A DNA stretch of 34,800 nucleotides from Kiritimatiellia bacterium (lineage in GTDB: Bacteria > Verrucomicrobiota > Kiritimatiellia > RFP12 > UBA1067). The DNA is taken from assembly GCA_017418445.1 (NCBI GenBank), contig JAFONM010000023.1, forward strand, positions 1-34,800. The letters run 5' to 3'. The translations under genes and the position numbers were made by a program. Positions 1 to 7,540 of the stretch are shown piece by piece. The first letter of the stretch is position 1, and every line of letters begins with the position of its first letter. The notes beneath the pieces are model-generated. The model was not told the DNA's origin, made no database searches, and saw only the letters and a list, made by a program, of their open reading frames with translations.

Positions 1-534
1 ACACTTCGAGTAGACCTCGGCGGTGGAAGAAAACACGCCGGGATTCACGAGCGCGATTCGGAGCCTTACAGACGCAGGCGAGCGTTCTCCGAACAGACGC
101 GAAACTTTTTCTCCGCGGCCTTCCATGATGATTGGTTCGCGATAGCTCTGGGCGAGGACAAGTGCGGGGACGTCGCTGCCGACGGAGGCGCCGATTTCCG
201 CGAGTTCCTCGGGGGCATGTCCGAGGGACTTCATCTCGTTCAGCGCACGTAGGACTGCCGCGGCATCGGCGCTGCCGCCCCCGAGTCCGCCGCCCGCCGG
301 AATGCGCTTCTCCACGCAGATTCTGCATCCTACACCGAGCGCCCTGGCCGCCTTCACGCAGAGATCGGCGTCGCCGTAGCCGGTGTCGCTGGATATGTCG
401 TCCGCGGGCTCGATGGAGATCGTATCCGAAAGCGTAATGGGCACGACTACCGAACGAAGCGCGTGATATCCATCAGCGCGCTTCGGAAAGACTTCGAGAG
501 TGAAGTTCAGCTTGCAGCAGGCCTCAATCTTCAT
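1..534 (-). CDS. ispE: 4-diphosphocytidyl-2-C-methyl-D-erythritol kinase (3' end missing at window edge)
   Basis: Cytosolic GHMP-family kinase that phosphorylates CDP-methylerythritol in the MEP isoprenoid pathway. The reading frame is open from the ATG at 534 to the window edge, 178 codons of a usual 280-300, so the C-terminal part is missing. The start gives MKIEACCKLNFTLEV, with the conserved Lys-8 and Asn-10 of the substrate pocket. The GHMP ATP loop PAGGGLGGGSADAA lies near residues 88-101, followed by GSDVPALV with the catalytic-type Asp, and later IALVNPGVFSSTAEVY, typical of IspE. It starts 16 bases after the stop of the upstream secreted paralog and is probably co-transcribed with it. 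Family assignment is firm. The presence of the MEP route fits a bacterium outside the mevalonate users. Confidence 0.93.
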   Translation of the reverse strand, partial: MKIEACCKLNFTLEVFPKRADGYHALRSVVVPITLSDTISIEPADDISSDTGYGDADLCVKAARALGVGCRICVEKRIPAGGGLGGGSADAAAVLRALNEMKSLGHAPEELAEIGASVGSDVPALVLAQSYREPIIMEGRGEKVSRLFGERSPASVRLRIALVNPGVFSSTAEVYSKC

Positions 535-550
535 CGGGCTTCCGGCCGGT

Positions 551-2065
551 TTACTCCTCGACCGGCTCTTCGACGAAACCGTCGTCAACGATTTCCCGCG
601 CCTCGGTCGTTTCAAACCCCGACACGGCGGCGGTAACGATGAACGCAATGGCCGAAGTGAAGTTCTTGAGTTCGCGCGCAGTAATGCGTCCGAAGAGCCT
701 GAACACCCCTTTCTCCTTCCAGCAGCCGAAGGATATGGAACTGTCCGAAACGGCGGGGAGCGTCATCGTCAGGCTCCTGAACTTCGCGGCAGCCGGATCG
801 TCCCCCATTGCGGCCAGCATTCCGTCGACCATGGCGCGACATTCCGCATAGAGCGACATGACGACCGCGCTGGCGAACTTCCTGCCCCTCAGTTCAGGAA
901 GCGCGGCGTCGAAGCGCTCGGCGGGAGTCGTCGCAAGGGACGTCCCCTTTACGGAAAGCGACATCGCCCACGCAGGAGTCTCGAGAAGAGGCCGCACCGG
1001 AGCGGTGGAGGAGTCGTCAAGACCCTTGAGGAAGGCCGCCGGATCGTCGATCTTCCCGATGGCGTCCTTTCCCTCGCCCATCACGTACTTTCCAAGCTCG
1101 CAGGCATCCAGTTCGCACCTGGCGGCCCTGCCGTCTCGGGACAACCTGACAAAGTCTGTCTTGAATCCCTTGGCGCGCAAGTATTCGAGGACTTCGTCGA
1201 CTGCCGCACTCTGGTCCGCAACTCCGCTCTTCTCGGTCGCGGCCATGGCGACAAGCGACTCCTTGCCGGCGAAGGCCAGGAGTTCGGAGACAGGCTTGAG
1301 GATTTCGCACGTGCGCGAGAGGTCCGATCCCCCGGAAGCGGTGCTATCGGCGGCGAAGTCCAAGCCGAGATCGGAGACGCCAAGCCCCACGCGTCCGCCG
1401 GTGGACTGCAGCAGGACGTCGCAGGCATATTCGATCTCGGCCCTGTCCGCATCCGTGAGTCCCGAGGCGGACAGCACCTCCTCGTTGTCCAGAAGACACC
1501 TGAGACCGTACGAGACCGCCCTGAGCCCCTTCTCCGTGAACTTGACGTCGATGGCGAGTCCGTCGGCGATCCTGTGCCTGCCGGCCTCCGCCAGGACGAG
1601 CCTTGCGCGCTCCTCGTCGCCGCCCGTCGCGACCCACCTGCCGTCCGGAGAGAATATTATCCTGTCGAATCCGGGAAGGACTACGACGCCGTTCGTCTCC
1701 GTCGCGTTCGGATGCTCCTTGAGGAACGTCTCCTTCGTCATGTCGCAGGGATAGACGGCGGAGAGGTCGAGCGTCTCGGCGAAAGCCTCGATATTTGAGG
1801 GCGAAAGGAGCGCCGCGTCGCCGTAGACGACAGCGGTGAGCGTCTCGCCTTCGCGCATCGGTCCGAACTTGTTCGACAGTATGTTGTCGCGAATTCCCTC
1901 GGCCGCCGCCATGCCGATCACCGGCATTCCGCAATGGTCGCCGAGCTTTGCGGCCTGGCGGATGAGCGCGGAAGTATCCGCGACTTCAATCTCAGCCAGC
2001 TTCTCCTGCGCGGCGGACGCGGCAAAAGCCGCGAACGCCGCGGTCAGCGCGACGAGCCGCTTCAC
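551..2065 (-). CDS. Secreted protein of unknown family, tandem paralog B
   Basis: 504 residues, family not recognised. The chosen start is a GTG at 2065 that shares GTGA with the stop of the preceding gene. The frame is open further upstream, but only this start puts a signal peptide (VKRL, hydrophobic Ala-rich core, AASAA|QEK) at the N-terminus. The mature part therefore lies outside the inner membrane. It matches its upstream neighbour over the whole length: a CGMPVIGM-type segment near residues 44-51, FGPMREG, a YPC...TKE segment, ETNGVVVLP, a FSPDGRWVA segment, AMSLSVKG, LPAV.D.SI and RIT..ELKN. Cysteines at the CGMP and YPC sites are shared by both copies and could form a disulfide. The C-terminus is acidic (DDGFVEEPVEE). 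I can assign no catalytic motif. Translational coupling to the paralog suggests that the two proteins work together. Confidence 0.85.
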   Translation of the reverse strand: MKRLVALTAAFAAFAASAAQEKLAEIEVADTSALIRQAAKLGDHCGMPVIGMAAAEGIRDNILSNKFGPMREGETLTAVVYGDAALLSPSNIEAFAETLDLSAVYPCDMTKETFLKEHPNATETNGVVVLPGFDRIIFSPDGRWVATGGDEERARLVLAEAGRHRIADGLAIDVKFTEKGLRAVSYGLRCLLDNEEVLSASGLTDADRAEIEYACDVLLQSTGGRVGLGVSDLGLDFAADSTASGGSDLSRTCEILKPVSELLAFAGKESLVAMAATEKSGVADQSAAVDEVLEYLRAKGFKTDFVRLSRDGRAARCELDACELGKYVMGEGKDAIGKIDDPAAFLKGLDDSSTAPVRPLLETPAWAMSLSVKGTSLATTPAERFDAALPELRGRKFASAVVMSLYAECRAMVDGMLAAMGDDPAAAKFRSLTMTLPAVSDSSISFGCWKEKGVFRLFGRITARELKNFTSAIAFIVTAAVSGFETTEAREIVDDGFVEEPVEE

Positions 2066-3588
2066 TGGGCGTCCCCTTCGTCGCTTTCGTCCTCCCAATC
2101 GTCGTCGCTGCCGCCGACCATGCCCATCTCCCCCGACAAGGTGGGGATGGCGAAAAGCGTGAAGAACGTGGTAAGGTTCTTGAGTTCCTCGGGGGAAATG
2201 CGGACCATTCCCTTCAGGAGCGCCCTGTCCCTCCAAAACGCACCGACGATCGATCCGTCGCCTACGGCGGGAAGCGCCTGGAGCATGGGCTTCATCTTTT
2301 TCACCTGGGGATCGTCCGTCTTAGCCGCGACGACGCCGTCGATGATACTGCGGAAAAACGCATAGAGAGAGAACACGCAGACCGAGAAAGGCTTCTTGGA
2401 ATTCAATTCGGGGACTGTCTTCGCATAGCGCTGCGAAGCGGTCGACGGAAGAGTCACGCCCTTCAGGGAGAGGGACATCGCCATCTCGGGCGAAGCCGCC
2501 CTGAACTTTCCGTCGGAGGCGGGCGTGCAAGCGGCCTGAAGTCCCTGGAGGAAGGCGACAGGATCGGAAAGCCCCTTGAAGGACTTCTCCGCCTCGCCGC
2601 TTGAGACGTACTTGATTATGGACTGGAGGTCGATCGAAAGCCTGCATTCGCTTCCCTTGCGGTCGACGGCGACATAATCGGTCTTGATGCCCTGATTCTT
2701 CAGGTAGGCAAGCACCTTGTCGAGGCAGTCAAGCGAGTTCGCGCTGCCGCAATCGGGCGCCGACGCGCCTACCGCGAGGGATTCCCTGCCGGCGAACGCA
2801 AGAGGGTCGGCCTTCGTGAACGGCTTCTCGCCGCACTTCGCAAGTTCGCTTCCGGTTGCCGGCGTCGCGCTGAAGAGGAAGTCAAGCCCCTTGTCAGACA
2901 TGCGGACAGCCAAGAGCGCCCTCCCGATCTGGGAGATGACGTCAAGAGAGCGGTCCAGCTGGGCGCTCTCGGCCGGAGACATGCCAGATTTCGTCTTGGA
3001 CAGTTCCTTCCGTAGGGAGTCACCGAGAAACTTCATGCCTGCGGACGTAAGGCGGATGTCGAACGCGGCTCCGGCGGCGGGCGTCGTCTTGCCGGCGTCC
3101 TGGAAGGCGTTCTTGATATCCTTTTCCCTGGTTGCGATCGCGACCCACTTGTTGTCGGGCGAGAACTTCATGTATCCGGGAAAGATGACCGGAGGGAGCT
3201 TCATGACGCCGTTGGTCTCGACGGTTCCGGGATTGGCGGCGAGGAACTTCTCCTTGGTCGTCGTGCACGGATAGAGCGCCACAACGCCGAGCGACTCGGC
3301 GAACGCACTCGCACTTTTCGACTCGGACAGCCTGGCGACGTCTCCGGAGACGGAGATGCTGATGCAAGCGCCGTCGCGCATCGGGCCGAACATTTCCGCA
3401 AAGGGATTGGACTGGAGACCCTGAGCCGCCATCATCCCGATCATCGGGAATCCGCACTGCTCGCCGAGCAATGTCGCCTGCCTCGTAATCGACGCGGAGT
3501 CGGCCAGCACGACCTGTGCAAGCTTTTCATCGGAGGCAGAAGCAACGATGGCGACGGCCACTGCCGCAAAACTGATGAGTCTTTTCAT
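2062..3588 (-). CDS. Secreted protein of unknown family, tandem paralog A
   Basis: 508 residues, family not recognised. The ATG at 3588 has an AAAGGA ribosome site about 8 bases upstream and begins a clear signal peptide (MKRLISFAAVAVAIVASAS|DEK). The open frame extends another 29 codons upstream, but that extension has no export signal. The protein aligns from end to end with the 504-residue product that follows, with shared landmarks RQA..LG..CG.P.IGM near 35-51, FGPMR, YPC..TKE, ETNGV, FSPD..WVA, LAFAG.ESL, AMSLS.KG and LPAV.D.SI. The C-terminus is a strongly acidic tail (DDDWEDESDEGDAQ). It lies 47 bases downstream of an aminotransferase gene. A local duplication of an exported, possibly ligand-binding or structural, protein is the simplest reading; no enzyme motif is visible. 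Confidence 0.87.
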   Translation of the reverse strand: MKRLISFAAVAVAIVASASDEKLAQVVLADSASITRQATLLGEQCGFPMIGMMAAQGLQSNPFAEMFGPMRDGACISISVSGDVARLSESKSASAFAESLGVVALYPCTTTKEKFLAANPGTVETNGVMKLPPVIFPGYMKFSPDNKWVAIATREKDIKNAFQDAGKTTPAAGAAFDIRLTSAGMKFLGDSLRKELSKTKSGMSPAESAQLDRSLDVISQIGRALLAVRMSDKGLDFLFSATPATGSELAKCGEKPFTKADPLAFAGRESLAVGASAPDCGSANSLDCLDKVLAYLKNQGIKTDYVAVDRKGSECRLSIDLQSIIKYVSSGEAEKSFKGLSDPVAFLQGLQAACTPASDGKFRAASPEMAMSLSLKGVTLPSTASQRYAKTVPELNSKKPFSVCVFSLYAFFRSIIDGVVAAKTDDPQVKKMKPMLQALPAVGDGSIVGAFWRDRALLKGMVRISPEELKNLTTFFTLFAIPTLSGEMGMVGGSDDDWEDESDEGDAQ

Positions 3589-3635
3589 TGTTCGGTTCCT
3601 TTCGTGTGGGGGTGTTTTGTAGATTGTCTGTGGCA

Positions 3636-4913
3636 TTATGCCTTCTTGAGTTCGAGGACGGCATCCGCGACGCACTGGAAAAGCCTCTGGAGCTTCTCCG
3701 TGGGAATCGTCGAAAAGGCGATGCGGATGAGTCCCGAGAGGACGATCGTTCCGATCGAGTACCTCTCGATCAGGTGCCTGCGGACCTTCTCGGCGTCGAC
3801 GCCCTTCGGCTTAACGCACATGAAGTATCCGGAATTGAAAGGCATCGCCTCGAACGAATCCGCGTATTCCGGATGGTCCGCCAGGATTTTCCTTATCGCC
3901 TCGTAGCGGTTTTTGAGAACCGCGTACTTCTCCGACTTCTGGGCGTGGTAGTCGGGGTCCGCAAAGGCGGCGAGCGCGAGGCGCTGCCCGATCGAGGACG
4001 CATTCGAGATGCAGCTCCTCACGTTGCCGGCGGCCTTCGCCTCGAGCGCCTTGAGCTGCTCTTCGGTCGCGCCCTTGAACGCGAAGGATATGAAACCGAC
4101 GCGCAGACCCCAGACGTAGTCCTCCTTCGTCGTGCCGTCGAGCTTGACGGCGAGGACGTTCTCGGAGAGGTCGGAGAACTCGGCGAAGAGCGATTCGTTG
4201 TGGATGCCCTTCTCGTAGACGAGCCCGAAATACGCGTCGTCAAGGACGACTACCACGCGCCTGCCCGCGTCCGCCGCGGACTTGACCGCGGCGACGATCT
4301 TCGTCGCGTCCTCAATCGTAGCCGTGTAGCCGGTCGGATTGTTCGGGAAGTTGAGGATGAGTATCTTCTTGTCGCCTGGAGCCATCAGCGCATCCTTCAT
4401 CGCGTCGGCATCGAAACATCCGTTCTTGAAGGTGTTGAAGAGCGCGAGCCCGGAGCCGACCGCCTCCTTGAAGACCAGAGCGTAGTTGTCCCAGAAGAGG
4501 TCGGGGACGACGACCGTGTCGTCGGGACCGGCAAAGAGCTCCGCCGTTATGCGGAGTCCGTGGGTAAGCGCGTTTGTGACGACGGGATTCGAGAAGCTCT
4601 TCCCCTTCAGCGAGGGATTCTTCTCGAACTCCATGTCGCGCCACGCCTTGCGAAGGTCCGGGAGTCCGAAGCTGCCGGCGTACAGGAAGGCCTTCTTGTC
4701 GAGCGCGAGGTTCTTGGAGAAGCACTTCATCACGAGGGGGGAACCGTCCTCCTCGAACGCCATGCCTATCGTCGCGTTGATGTCGCAGGACCTGGCCTCG
4801 GCACCCTGGCCGAGGATTCCACCGTACGGAAAATACATGCGCCCGCCGGCCGGGGAAAGGAAATTCGCGGCCTGGCCAAGCGTTTCGTTGAGCTTAATGG
4901 CCAATTCGTTCAT
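3636..4913 (-). CDS. PLP-dependent aminotransferase, class I/II (fold type I)
   Basis: 425-residue cytosolic pyridoxal-phosphate enzyme that transfers amino groups; the substrate is unknown. Fold-type I landmarks occur in order. NFPNNPTGY (188-196) contains the Asn that contacts the cofactor ring. DDAYFG (225-230) supplies the Asp/Tyr pair. TTKEDYVWGLRVGF has the Schiff-base Lys at 263, followed at the normal distance by GLR. The length is near the family norm of 390-430. The N-terminal GGRMYFPYGGILGQGAEA is Gly-rich, unlike AspC or HisC, so I do not give a symbol. The ATG at 4913 follows an extended -10 box with only 11 bases between, and no Shine-Dalgarno site is seen. It heads a run with the two secreted paralogs and ispE, to which it has no obvious metabolic link. 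Confidence 0.88.
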   Translation of the reverse strand: MNELAIKLNETLGQAANFLSPAGGRMYFPYGGILGQGAEARSCDINATIGMAFEEDGSPLVMKCFSKNLALDKKAFLYAGSFGLPDLRKAWRDMEFEKNPSLKGKSFSNPVVTNALTHGLRITAELFAGPDDTVVVPDLFWDNYALVFKEAVGSGLALFNTFKNGCFDADAMKDALMAPGDKKILILNFPNNPTGYTATIEDATKIVAAVKSAADAGRRVVVVLDDAYFGLVYEKGIHNESLFAEFSDLSENVLAVKLDGTTKEDYVWGLRVGFISFAFKGATEEQLKALEAKAAGNVRSCISNASSIGQRLALAAFADPDYHAQKSEKYAVLKNRYEAIRKILADHPEYADSFEAMPFNSGYFMCVKPKGVDAEKVRRHLIERYSIGTIVLSGLIRIAFSTIPTEKLQRLFQCVADAVLELKKA

Positions 4914-4924
4914 GATGGGTTATC

Positions 4925-4933
4925 ATTATACCA
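4925..4933 (-). promoter_or_regulatory. Extended -10 promoter of the aminotransferase unit
   Basis: On the minus strand this reads TGGTATAAT, a perfect extended -10 element (TG-N-TATAAT). It ends 11 bases before the ATG at 4913, so transcription should begin about 4 bases before the start codon. The -35 region, CCCACA at 4948-4953, is weak. No ribosome site precedes the gene. Confidence 0.7.
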
Positions 4934-4983
4934 TTTTTGGACCATCGTGTGGGAAACGAATTCGGCCGTCGCCGATGTCGCGC

Positions 4984-5625
4984 TCAGGCGCGGAGCTTCC
5001 GGACGAGCGCCGAGGCGTCAGACGCGAGCCTCTCGATGCGGGCGTAGTCGCCGTCGGCGAGGGCGTCCTTCGGGACGATCCACGTCCCGCCGCACGCGAC
5101 GATTTCCGGAACAGCCAGGTAGTCCGCGACATTCGACAGGTTCACTCCTCCCGTAGGCATGAACTTCACTCCCGTGAAGCGAAAAGCGCCAAGCAGATTC
5201 CTGATCATCCCGACTCCGCCTGCGGCCTCCGCGGGGAAGAACTTGACCATCTCAGCTCCGGACGTCAGAGCCTGCGAAAGTTCGCTCGCCGTCGCGATTC
5301 CGGGGCAGAACGGAAGCCCCGCGGCCTTCGCAGCCTCCACGACGGCCGGATCGAAGCCGGGAGCAACGCCGAACGCGCATCCGACGGCCGCGGCCTCCTT
5401 GACCATCGCAGGCGTGAGGAGCGTCCCCGCGCCGACGATCGCATCGGGAACCTCGGACTTGATGGCGGCGATCGCCGCGGGGGCGGCCTTCGTGCGGAAG
5501 GTCACCTCGAGGACGGGGAGCCCGCCATTCACGAGAGCCTTCGCGAGCGGCACGGCCTGCTCTTCCCTATCGATTACGATCACCGGAATTATTCCGGCCG
5601 ACTTCAGCGTCTCGACGATGTCCAT
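4984..5625 (-). CDS. eda: 2-dehydro-3-deoxy-phosphogluconate / 4-hydroxy-2-oxoglutarate aldolase
   Basis: 213-residue class I aldolase of the KDPG/KHG family, which splits KDPG to pyruvate and glyceraldehyde-3-phosphate, or 4-hydroxy-2-oxoglutarate to pyruvate and glyoxylate. The active-site Glu is at residue 40 (VLEVTFRT) and the Schiff-base Lys at 128 in MVKFFPAE. GAGTLLTP (65-72) and the phosphate-binding PTGGVNLSN (157-165) are also typical. The ATG at 5625 is chosen because it gives the normal N-terminus and has GGAG 5 bases upstream. A GTG 10 codons earlier lies in a heptamer-repeat tract. The gene follows the M50 protease gene by 47 bases and is probably co-transcribed with it. No edd or sugar-acid dehydratase lies nearby, so the physiological substrate (Entner-Doudoroff, uronate or hydroxyproline breakdown) cannot be told. 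Confidence 0.93.
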   Translation of the reverse strand: MDIVETLKSAGIIPVIVIDREEQAVPLAKALVNGGLPVLEVTFRTKAAPAAIAAIKSEVPDAIVGAGTLLTPAMVKEAAAVGCAFGVAPGFDPAVVEAAKAAGLPFCPGIATASELSQALTSGAEMVKFFPAEAAGGVGMIRNLLGAFRFTGVKFMPTGGVNLSNVADYLAVPEIVACGGTWIVPKDALADGDYARIERLASDASALVRKLRA

Positions 5626-5640
5626 GTCCGCTCCACTTTG

Positions 5641-5682
5641 CCTTTCACCTGTCACCGGCCGTCAACCGCCGGTCACCCTCTG
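5641..5682 (-). repeat. Degenerate 7-nt tandem repeat, M50-eda junction
   Basis: Read on the minus strand in steps of seven: CAGAGGG, TGACCGG, CGGTTGA, CGGCCGG, TGACAGG, TGAAAGG. Most units fit YGRYYGG. The TGACCGG unit supplies the stop codon of the M50 protease gene, and the tract runs up to the ribosome site of eda. Three other intergenic spots in the window carry the same kind of repeat. Confidence 0.6.
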
Positions 5683-6536
5683 GTCACGTCGCAGTCGTCC
5701 CCGTCTCCGCCGTACGGCGGAGGCGAAACCCTGGCGCGGTATGTGCCGTCGCCTTCGTAGTCCCAGACGGATTCCATGCGCGCAACCACATATTCCCTGT
5801 AGCCCTCGCGCCATATCATCCACGCGATCAGCAGCGTGACGAAGCCCCAGTCGCCGCCATGGAAGATGGCCCAGAGACCGCGAATGGCGATGAGCACGGC
5901 GACGCCCCGTCCGACGACCATGGCGATGTACGTGGCGCGGACGCGGGACATGAAGGGGCGGATCGCGCTCCTGAAGACACGACCGCCGTCCATCGGGAAG
6001 CCTGGGAGCATGTTGAAGAAACCGAGCATCAGATTCATGACGCCAAGGTATAGGCACGTACGCGCAAGGACCATGTTTTCTTCGGATACCATCACTGCAG
6101 ATCCAAGCGAGACATCGATTCCGAAGGAAGCAAGCGCCTCCTCCAGGACAAGGCCCATCGTGTCGACAAAACCACCGCCGACGGTCACCAGGGAGAGCAG
6201 GAACGCTCCGAGCGCCGAAAGGGCGAAACTGACGGCGGGACCGGCTATTGCCGTCAGGAACTCCTGGGACGCCTTCCTGGGAAGCGCGATGAGCGACGCG
6301 CACCCGCCAAGGAGCGAGAGGGTTATGTCGCGCGTCCTGCAGCCGAACGAACGGGCCGTGAGGGCATGCCCGAGTTCGTGTGCGGTGATGGAAGCAAGGA
6401 GCAGTGCGGCGCTGACGATTCCCGACCACAGAGTACCTCCGCCCGTCACGAAGAAGAAAAGAAGAATGATCAGCGAGAAGTCGAGATAGAGCGGTATCCC
6501 GAACACGTCGCAAAGATGGTATCTTGTCTTGAACAT
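5673..6536 (-). CDS. Site-2-protease-type membrane metalloprotease (peptidase M50)
   Basis: 287-residue intramembrane zinc protease. The zinc site HELGH is at residues 53-57, inside a hydrophobic helix that follows an N-terminal helix (20-30). The third-ligand motif NMLPGFPMDGG has its Asp at 183. Several further hydrophobic helices are visible (about 100-120, 160-175 and 205-240), as in the short SpoIVFB/YdfE-like M50 subgroup. There is no PDZ domain and no CBS pair, so this is the minimal form; it may cut a membrane-bound regulator, but none is encoded nearby. The ATG at 6536 lies 8 bases after an extended -10 box. The last 20 residues (SPPPYGGDGDD...) run through an 18-base palindrome and into a heptamer repeat, which suggests that the C-terminus was extended by repeat DNA. 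Confidence 0.9.
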   Translation of the reverse strand: MFKTRYHLCDVFGIPLYLDFSLIILLFFFVTGGGTLWSGIVSAALLLASITAHELGHALTARSFGCRTRDITLSLLGGCASLIALPRKASQEFLTAIAGPAVSFALSALGAFLLSLVTVGGGFVDTMGLVLEEALASFGIDVSLGSAVMVSEENMVLARTCLYLGVMNLMLGFFNMLPGFPMDGGRVFRSAIRPFMSRVRATYIAMVVGRGVAVLIAIRGLWAIFHGGDWGFVTLLIAWMIWREGYREYVVARMESVWDYEGDGTYRARVSPPPYGGDGDDCDVTRG

Positions 6537-6544
6537 TTCCTGAA

Positions 6545-6553
6545 ATTATATCA
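6545..6553 (-). promoter_or_regulatory. Extended -10 promoter of the M50 protease gene
   Basis: The minus strand reads TGATATAAT, ending 8 bases before the ATG at 6536. The predicted start of transcription falls on or next to the start codon. The -35 region (TCCACA at 6568-6573) is poor. Confidence 0.65.
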
Positions 6554-6601
6554 TAATCGGGGGATGATGTGGACGATGGCGGCTTTCGGAATCAAAGCCT
6601 G

Positions 6602-7540
6602 TCAGGAGCGGGTCGACCTGAGGACGGCATAGCCGCGTCGCTTCACGACTTCGACGTCGGGGAAATAACGACGCTGGACCGGTTCGAGTCCGGCCGCGTT
6701 CTTGCAGACCGTGTAGCAGACTCCGCCGGGCTTGAGCGCGCGCTTCGCAGTCTCGAGGAAGACGTCGGCGATGCGGTAGTCCGAATAGTACGGAGGGTTT
6801 CCGGCGAAGACGTCGAAAGTCCCGTCCATCCGCGCAGGCGTGCCGTTGTCCGAGAGGACGATCTCGGCATCGACTCCCTGCGCCTTCGCATTCAGCGTCG
6901 CCGCCTCCACGGCGCGAGAATGGGAGTCTGCCATCACGAGAGAGATGCCCTTGACTTGAGACGCGACGAGAAGTCCCACGAGTCCGCAGCCGCAGCCCAT
7001 GTCGAGAAGACGGAGTCCACCGGCCTTTTCGCGGGCCTGCAAATCTCTCGCCACCACCTCGGCGAGGGCGAGTCCGCCCTCGTCCCTGCGACGGTGGCAG
7101 AAGCAGCCCGGGAAACTCGTGAACTCGACCTCGGGTCCGCCGGGGACGCTCGCCTTCCATCTGGCGGAGAAGTCGCGGACGCGGTCGGGATCCTTGCGTA
7201 TCTTGTCGAGAAGATCGTTCTTGTCGCGCTCCCTGCCGACATAGTCGAGGACGAACCTGGCCGGCCTCATGAGATGGATTTCCTGGAGGATGTCCAGCGA
7301 AAGTTCGCCGCTCATCAGCTTCGGTCCGGTCCGGAACCTTATCTCGTCCCAGGGTCCCTCCGGGAGATGCGCGGAGCAGATCGCCTTCGCGTGATGGACC
7401 TTTTCTATCGCGTGGCGCTGGTAGATGTCGAGGCAGTGGCAGGTGACGTCCGGCGTCAGCCAGGACGCGGTGTGGCGCTTCCCGTGCTTCGCGTTCTCGA
7501 AAAGGTCGGACGCCGTGTATCCCGTCAGCAGTATCTTCAC
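6602..7540 (-). CDS. Class I SAM-dependent methyltransferase, RsmC/RlmG-like
   Basis: 312 residues. The C-terminal half is a Rossmann methyltransferase: the SAM-binding LLDMGCGCGLVGL is at about 178-190 and the base-flipping NPPYY at 248-252. An NPPY-type motif late in the fold is typical of enzymes that methylate exocyclic amino groups of guanine or adenine, including the 16S/23S rRNA guanine-N2 enzymes RsmC and RlmG. The segment PGCFCHRRRDEGG (144-156) sits where RsmC-like proteins have their PGVFS..D.G element. The first 140 residues look like a divergent substrate domain. The GTG start at 7540 overlaps the gltX stop as GTGA; the longer open frame upstream merely shadows gltX. An rRNA target fits the translation-gene neighbour, but the exact base is unknown. 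Confidence 0.82.
   Translation of the reverse strand: MKILLTGYTASDLFENAKHGKRHTASWLTPDVTCHCLDIYQRHAIEKVHHAKAICSAHLPEGPWDEIRFRTGPKLMSGELSLDILQEIHLMRPARFVLDYVGRERDKNDLLDKIRKDPDRVRDFSARWKASVPGGPEVEFTSFPGCFCHRRRDEGGLALAEVVARDLQAREKAGGLRLLDMGCGCGLVGLLVASQVKGISLVMADSHSRAVEAATLNAKAQGVDAEIVLSDNGTPARMDGTFDVFAGNPPYYSDYRIADVFLETAKRALKPGGVCYTVCKNAAGLEPVQRRYFPDVEVVKRRGYAVLRSTRS

Noticed and set aside
500-1798. 432-codon open frame on the plus strand
   Set aside because: Shadow of secreted paralog B; it has no signal peptide or motif, while the opposite frame aligns with its neighbour.
4984-6536. Entner-Doudoroff operon
   Set aside because: Only eda is present; its partner gene encodes an M50 protease and no edd or sugar-acid dehydratase occurs in the window.
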